Positions 8,103-11,184 of a stretch of DNA of 11,184 bases are shown here, piece after piece (position 1 is the stretch's first letter; every line of letters begins with the position of its first letter). Origin of the DNA: Saccoglossus kowalevskii (lineage: Eukaryota > Hemichordata > Enteropneusta > Harrimaniidae); the NCBI RefSeq assembly GCF_000003605.2, contig NW_003115458.1:1891-13074 (forward strand). Reading direction: 5' to 3'. A program made the translations under genes and the position numbers. The notes beneath the pieces were generated by a model that saw nothing but the letters and a program-made list of their open reading frames with translations, searched no databases and was not told the DNA's origin.

Positions 8103-9003
8103 GATCCTGTGTCTTAGAAATGCTTGGACCAATCACAATCAAACTTCACACATACATCATACATGATATTATACATAGGCACGTCAATTAGTTTCACGAT
8201 CTGATTTAAGATGGCTGAATGGTGGCCATTTTTGTGCTAAAAATCATCAAAATCAAACATTTCTCAGCTGTTTACAAATGGATTTTGTTCAACCCTTGTA
8301 TATGCGTTGAACATTATAGGACCTTGTTGCACATCATTTTGTTTTCAGATAAAATTCAAAATGGCCGACTGGCAGCCATTTTGTTTTAATGAATGTGGTT
8401 CTTTTGCCATATCTCTGACTTGCTGTCACTGATTATGTTCAAATTTTAAATATTCATTATACATCATGTCATAGATAGACAGATATATTGGTTTGACGAT
8501 CCTATTCGAAATGGCCAAATGGTGGCCATTTTTGTGCTAAAAAATCATCAAATCTCAAGCATTTCTGGCATTTATGGATGGAATTCCTTCAAACTTGGTA
8601 CATATATTAGACATTACAGGTTTCTGATGCACATTATTTATTTTTCAGATCGGATTCAAAATGGCTGTCTGGCGGCCATTTTTTTAATGAATGGGCTTCT
8701 AGACCCATATCTCCGACTTTTTTTGACTGATTATGTTCAAATTTTAAATATTCATTATACATCATGTCATAGATAAACAGATATATTGGTTTGACGATCC
8801 TATTCAAAATGGCCGAATGGTGGTTATTTTTGTGCTAAAAAATCATCAAATATCAAGCATTTCTGGCATTTATGGATGGATTTCGTTCAAACTTGGTACA
8901 TACATTAGACATTACGGATTTCTGATGCACATCATTTTATTTTTCAGATTGGATTTAAAATGGCTGACTGGCGGCCATTTTGTTTTAATGATTGGGCTTC
9001 TAG

Positions 9004-9049
9004 ATATCTCTCAAATGCTTATCTCAAAATAAATATCTCTCAAATGCTT
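9004..9049. repeat. Small direct duplication inside the array
   Basis: The 17-bp word ATATCTCTCAAATGCTT occurs at 9004-9020 and again at 9033-9049. It adds 29 bases to the last array unit compared with its neighbours, so it arose after the array had formed. Confidence 0.8.
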
Positions 9050-9180
9050 TGACTGATTATATTCAAATTTTATGTATTTATTATACATCATGTTATACAT
9101 ATATATACACATGTATTCAAAATGGCTGATTTTGAATGCTGTTCTAGAGCAATATCTCTCAATATGGACAAGTACTTGTT

Positions 9181-10008
9181 TGACGGCCAGATACAAATGT
9201 CAATCATTTTTATCATATTCCAGCTATATTACTATAAACAAAACTATATATCTTAAATTTGATAACTAACAGGGACTGTGCCATACATGGCTTGTTTTGT
9301 TTTATTTTGGTGCATTTTAAAATACGAACAGTGTCACTATTCAAAATTTGGAAGAATTGGAAGTACACACAGACTTGACTTTCGTGGTATCTGCATGCCC
9401 TCAGAACATACACGCAGATAACTATGCACACATTCGTGTTGTGGCTTCTGGGTGCCCACACAACTCACCCTCAGATACACTTTTGAGGCACCTGTAAATA
9501 AATGTAATTTTTGAGAAAATGGTGGTTGTATTTTAGAAGATAGTTACCATTTTGGCAGTATTGTAACACCATAGGTTCCTATGACAGAGATATTATGCCA
9601 TATCTCAAATTGTAGATTAATGACATATATTGTGAATAATGAGGTATTTTTATTTCAAAATTCTGGGTTTTAAAAAGTGCCAAAAATGCAATTTTTCTTT
9701 AGCATTGTGTTATATGGAATTGTTCTAAAAATAGCATTTTTTTTTAAATATTAGGACAAGTTTCTCAAAAAATATAACTGTAGCACATAAAATAATGCTA
9801 TTTCATTGTGTTAAGGGACAATAGCTTCATGATTGTACATAATAAACCAGTAAACATTGTCATGTGATTTATGACCAACTTTCTCAAAAATTATGATTAG
9901 GCTTCTACATGTACCTTAAGAAGATGGTTGTGGCAATGGCCCAGCAACTTAACTTGAAGCCTCTCATGAACATTATTGTCTTTCCTATCTCTGATTGGTC
10001 TTACATAG
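9181..10008. other. Intronic DNA with small palindromes
   Basis: No gene seen. Three short inverted repeats lie close together: AAAATGGT (9516-9523) with ACCATTTT (9546-9553); CATAGGTTCCTATG (9570-9583); and GAGATAT (9587-9593) with ATATCTC (9600-9606). The first has the same AAAATGG/CCATTTT arms as the boxes of the ~150-bp array and may be an outlying relic of it. The stretch ends with the pyrimidine tract of the splice acceptor at 10008. Confidence 0.45.
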
Positions 10009-10121
10009 GTTTCCAGTGATGTCAATATTGCAGAACTACTCGAAGAATATGTTTATGATGATGCAGATGATGAAGATAGTCAAGTTTCTCATATTATGAT
10101 GTATGAGTTGACCATTGACAG
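10009..10121 (+). CDS. CCDC157: CCDC157-like protein, second coding exon
   Basis: The exon is 113 bases: 37 codons plus two bases (AG) of a split arginine codon, so the next intron is phase 2. It begins VSSDVNIAELLEEYVY and ends SQVSHIMMYELTIDR. In vertebrate CCDC157, as I recall it, the segment after SWKFPD reads as an LLE-x-Y block, a variable acidic or polar stretch, then QLSH followed by ELVIDRLLLLLQ; the spacing from LLE to SH is the same. The middle is strikingly acidic here (DDADDED). The donor is CAG|GTACAT at 10121/10122. I looked for an exon encoding the expected leucine-rich continuation in the remaining 1.06 kb and found none, so the gene continues past the right edge. Confidence 0.87.
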
Positions 10122-10586
10122 GTACATGTATTGTAGAACATTTTACCCATATTATCCATAATTACAAAAAGTCTATCATTTTTGATGCTAGATGTATAAT
10201 AATGAATTATATTTTTATTATGATGTCATCATCTGATATCATTTGTTCATAGAGCTAGTAGATACAAGTGATGTCATGGGTAGTATTATCCATAAAACAA
10301 AGATTATACAGCCTATGGCACGTCAAAAAACAACCAGCTCTACGAATATGTGATATTAGGCAGATAACCTTTTTATCACATGACCAAATCAAAATGAGAA
10401 ATTTTATGGAACTGCTTTTTACCTTGCCCGTACCATCAAAGATGGAAGGGAAAGGTATATTAAGGGAAAACATTTGTCCGCCATTGTCGTCGTCGTCGTT
10501 GTCGTTAAAATTGTTATTGTGTGCACAATAACTTTACTTATTACATATGTACTGCAGTTTATTTTGATTCGTCCCTGAAATCAAAA
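10122..10586 (+). other. Start of the next intron; GTC simple repeat
   Basis: AT-rich DNA with no exon. It holds a short GTC/GTT triplet run (10486-10506) and a perfect inverted repeat GTTATTGTG-TG-CACAATAAC (10513-10532). The two opposed open frames around 10255-10531 resemble no protein I know. Confidence 0.45.
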
Positions 10587-10899
10587 TCGGTATTTCCACA
10601 ACCCGTATGCAAATGAGGTCTGAGAGCAAACAAAGTAGTCCCTTCAGAAGTACCGTTTTTCAAAATAAACAATATTTATAAGTACGATATTTTTCCCTTG
10701 GGGTACATGAATATACTTTCCGAGTGAAATGAAATTTGAACAACAGTAATGGTACTTTTAGGCAGTCACTTATTTTGAGTCAAACTAATTTGCATATCAC
10801 CCATGCAATAATGTTTTCGGTATTTTCACGGTCCATATGCAAATGAACATCAGTGTTCTCCCCAGAAAAATGTATCAGAGTGGCGGCTAATTTGCATAT
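10587..10899. repeat. Duplicated segment carrying four octamer (ATGCAAAT) sites
   Basis: TCGGTATTTCCACAACCCGT followed by ATGCAAATGA (from 10587) is repeated as TCGGTATTTTCACGGTCCAT followed by ATGCAAATGA (from 10817). Each copy is later followed by CTAATTTGCATAT (10786-10798 and 10888-10900). The distance between the two ends is about 210 bases in the first copy and about 84 in the second, so the second is internally shortened or the match is mosaic. Exact octamers are at 10607-10614 (+), 10788-10795 (-), 10837-10844 (+) and 10890-10897 (-). ATGCAAAT is the POU/Oct-factor consensus. Confidence 0.6.
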
Positions 10900-11184
10900 A
10901 ATTTACATATCATTAGCATTTGTCTGAAGATAAAGAAAACAATAATGACAGGCTTGCATGGATGAAAATGTGTCTTTATTTTTTAACAAATTTATGTAGA
11001 AGATTAAATGAATCTGCTGCTGTGTGATTTCTATGTAATGTTGATTCTTCGGACTTTCATGGAAGCCCAGTGATCTGCAGCTTTTGAGAACGCCGTGATT
11101 TTCTTTGCTTCCCACTTCTATTAAATGACATGGCCTTCTTGTGCATCTCCGAGTGTGCGTGTTTATCGATAGCATATTTCGTAA
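10851..11184 (-). mobile_element. Possible hAT-type transposon, left end and partial body
   Basis: CAGTGTTCTCCCCAG at 10851 has the CAGTG start common in hAT elements and resembles the ends of dispersed elements of marine invertebrates. To its right, on the minus strand, lies a zinc-finger-like peptide of the type found at the N-terminus of hAT-related proteins (11057-11182), with an AATAAA downstream at 10975-10980. The other end lies outside the window. The short distance between a would-be N-terminal finger and this terminus implies an internally deleted copy, or an unrelated neighbour. Confidence 0.3.
11057..11182 (-). pseudogene. Zinc-finger-like fragment (H-x5-H), hAT/ZNF862-like
   Basis: Entering from the right edge, this minus-strand frame reads 41 residues before a stop at 11057-11059. 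The start KYAIDKHAHSEMHKKAM matches the second half of the TTF/ZNF862-type finger of hAT transposases and their domesticated relatives, where a K-x-x-x-x-x-H-x-x-S-x-x-H-x-x-A pattern follows a C-x2-C pair. The cysteine pair would lie beyond the window. What follows is a basic linker (RSGKQRKSRRSQK). A minus-strand AATAAA lies about 80 bases past the stop. It is either a truncated transposase remnant or the last exon of a gene read leftward. A longer minus-strand frame over the same bases (10903-11175) shows no such motif and is a shadow. Confidence 0.4.

Larger units (their letters stand above)
8026..9180. repeat. Tandem array of alternating ~150-bp A/B half-units (~300-bp dimer)
   Basis: A 19-bp box close to ATGGCYGAMTGGYGGCCAT recurs at 8211, 8361, 8511, 8661, 8809 and 8960, with a degraded copy at 9122: spacings 150, 150, 150, 148, 151 and 162. 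Boxes at 8211, 8511 and 8809 carry AATGGTGG; those at 8361, 8661 and 8960 carry CTGGC[AG]G, so two half-unit types alternate and the full period is ~298-300. Both types share flanks: ATTCAAA before the box, GGCCATTTT(T/G)GT after it, and TTCAAA(C/T)TT about 90 bases further on. The array starts after a GTGTGCGTCC-type low-complexity lead (8073-8102). A 17-bp duplication (9004-9020 and 9033-9049) lengthens the last unit. Two similar open frames (from 8519 and 8817) are merely copies of the repeat. Confidence 0.9.

Noticed and set aside
8519-9032. Two similar open frames (8519-8776 and 8817-9032) that look like a duplicated small gene family
   Set aside because: Their similarity is fully explained by the ~300-bp tandem dimer; the peptides are AT-driven, end at arbitrary points and resemble no protein.
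9011-9461. Small open frames on both strands after the array
   Set aside because: They overlap one another on opposite strands, include the end of the tandem array, and show no family resemblance.
10255-10531. Opposed open frames within the last intron
   Set aside because: Neither continues the conserved CCDC157 sequence (a leucine-rich stretch is expected next) and neither has splice sites in the right phase.
10903-11175. Minus-strand 90-codon open frame
   Set aside because: It is longer than the overlapping zinc-finger-like frame but has no motif; the H-x5-H peptide is in a different frame.

Overview
The window looks like AT-rich nuclear DNA of an invertebrate animal, most likely an aquatic one such as a mollusc, hemichordate or cnidarian. 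Reasons: spliced coding exons with GT/AG borders, wide non-coding spaces, a dead non-LTR retrotransposon, a small G-run/C-run terminal-inverted-repeat element of a kind common in marine invertebrates, minisatellites and a long AT microsatellite. I see no prokaryotic operon, CRISPR array, rRNA or tRNA. The species cannot be named from the sequence.

The only gene I can name is on the + strand. Two coding exons (6459-6593 and 10009-10121) join in frame and encode the first 82 residues, plus two bases of the next codon, of a protein that strongly resembles the N-terminus of coiled-coil domain-containing protein 157 (CCDC157). The first coding exon opens with a short 5'UTR after a splice acceptor, so at least one non-coding exon lies upstream. 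The rest of the gene lies beyond the right edge. A possible promoter and first exon near 1589-1761 is only a suggestion.

Layout: 1-1258 no recognised feature; 1264-1425 a MITE-like element flanked by ACAAT; 1589-1761 candidate promoter/exon; 2237-2392 three 52-bp tandem copies; 3520-3644 a cluster of perfect palindromes; about 3845-5015 the decayed 3' end of a LINE; 5306-5707 a 34-bp minisatellite whose + strand has no G; 5797-5950 a loose TATAGGA array; 6039-6154 an AT microsatellite; 6459-6593 first coding exon; 6594-10008 a 3.4-kb intron holding a possible pogo/Tigger-like transposon remnant (6962-7534) and a ~150-bp alternating (A/B) tandem array (about 8026-9180); 10009-10121 second coding exon; 10122-11184 the next intron, with a duplicated segment carrying four octamer (ATGCAAAT) sites and, at the right edge, a possible hAT-type transposon fragment with a zinc-finger-like minus-strand reading frame.

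Most long open frames here are by-products of tandem repeats or AT-rich DNA, not genes. The least explained structures are the alternating ATGGCC...GGCCAT array inside the intron, the G-free minisatellite, the palindrome cluster and the octamer cluster. I found no convincing new multi-gene system.
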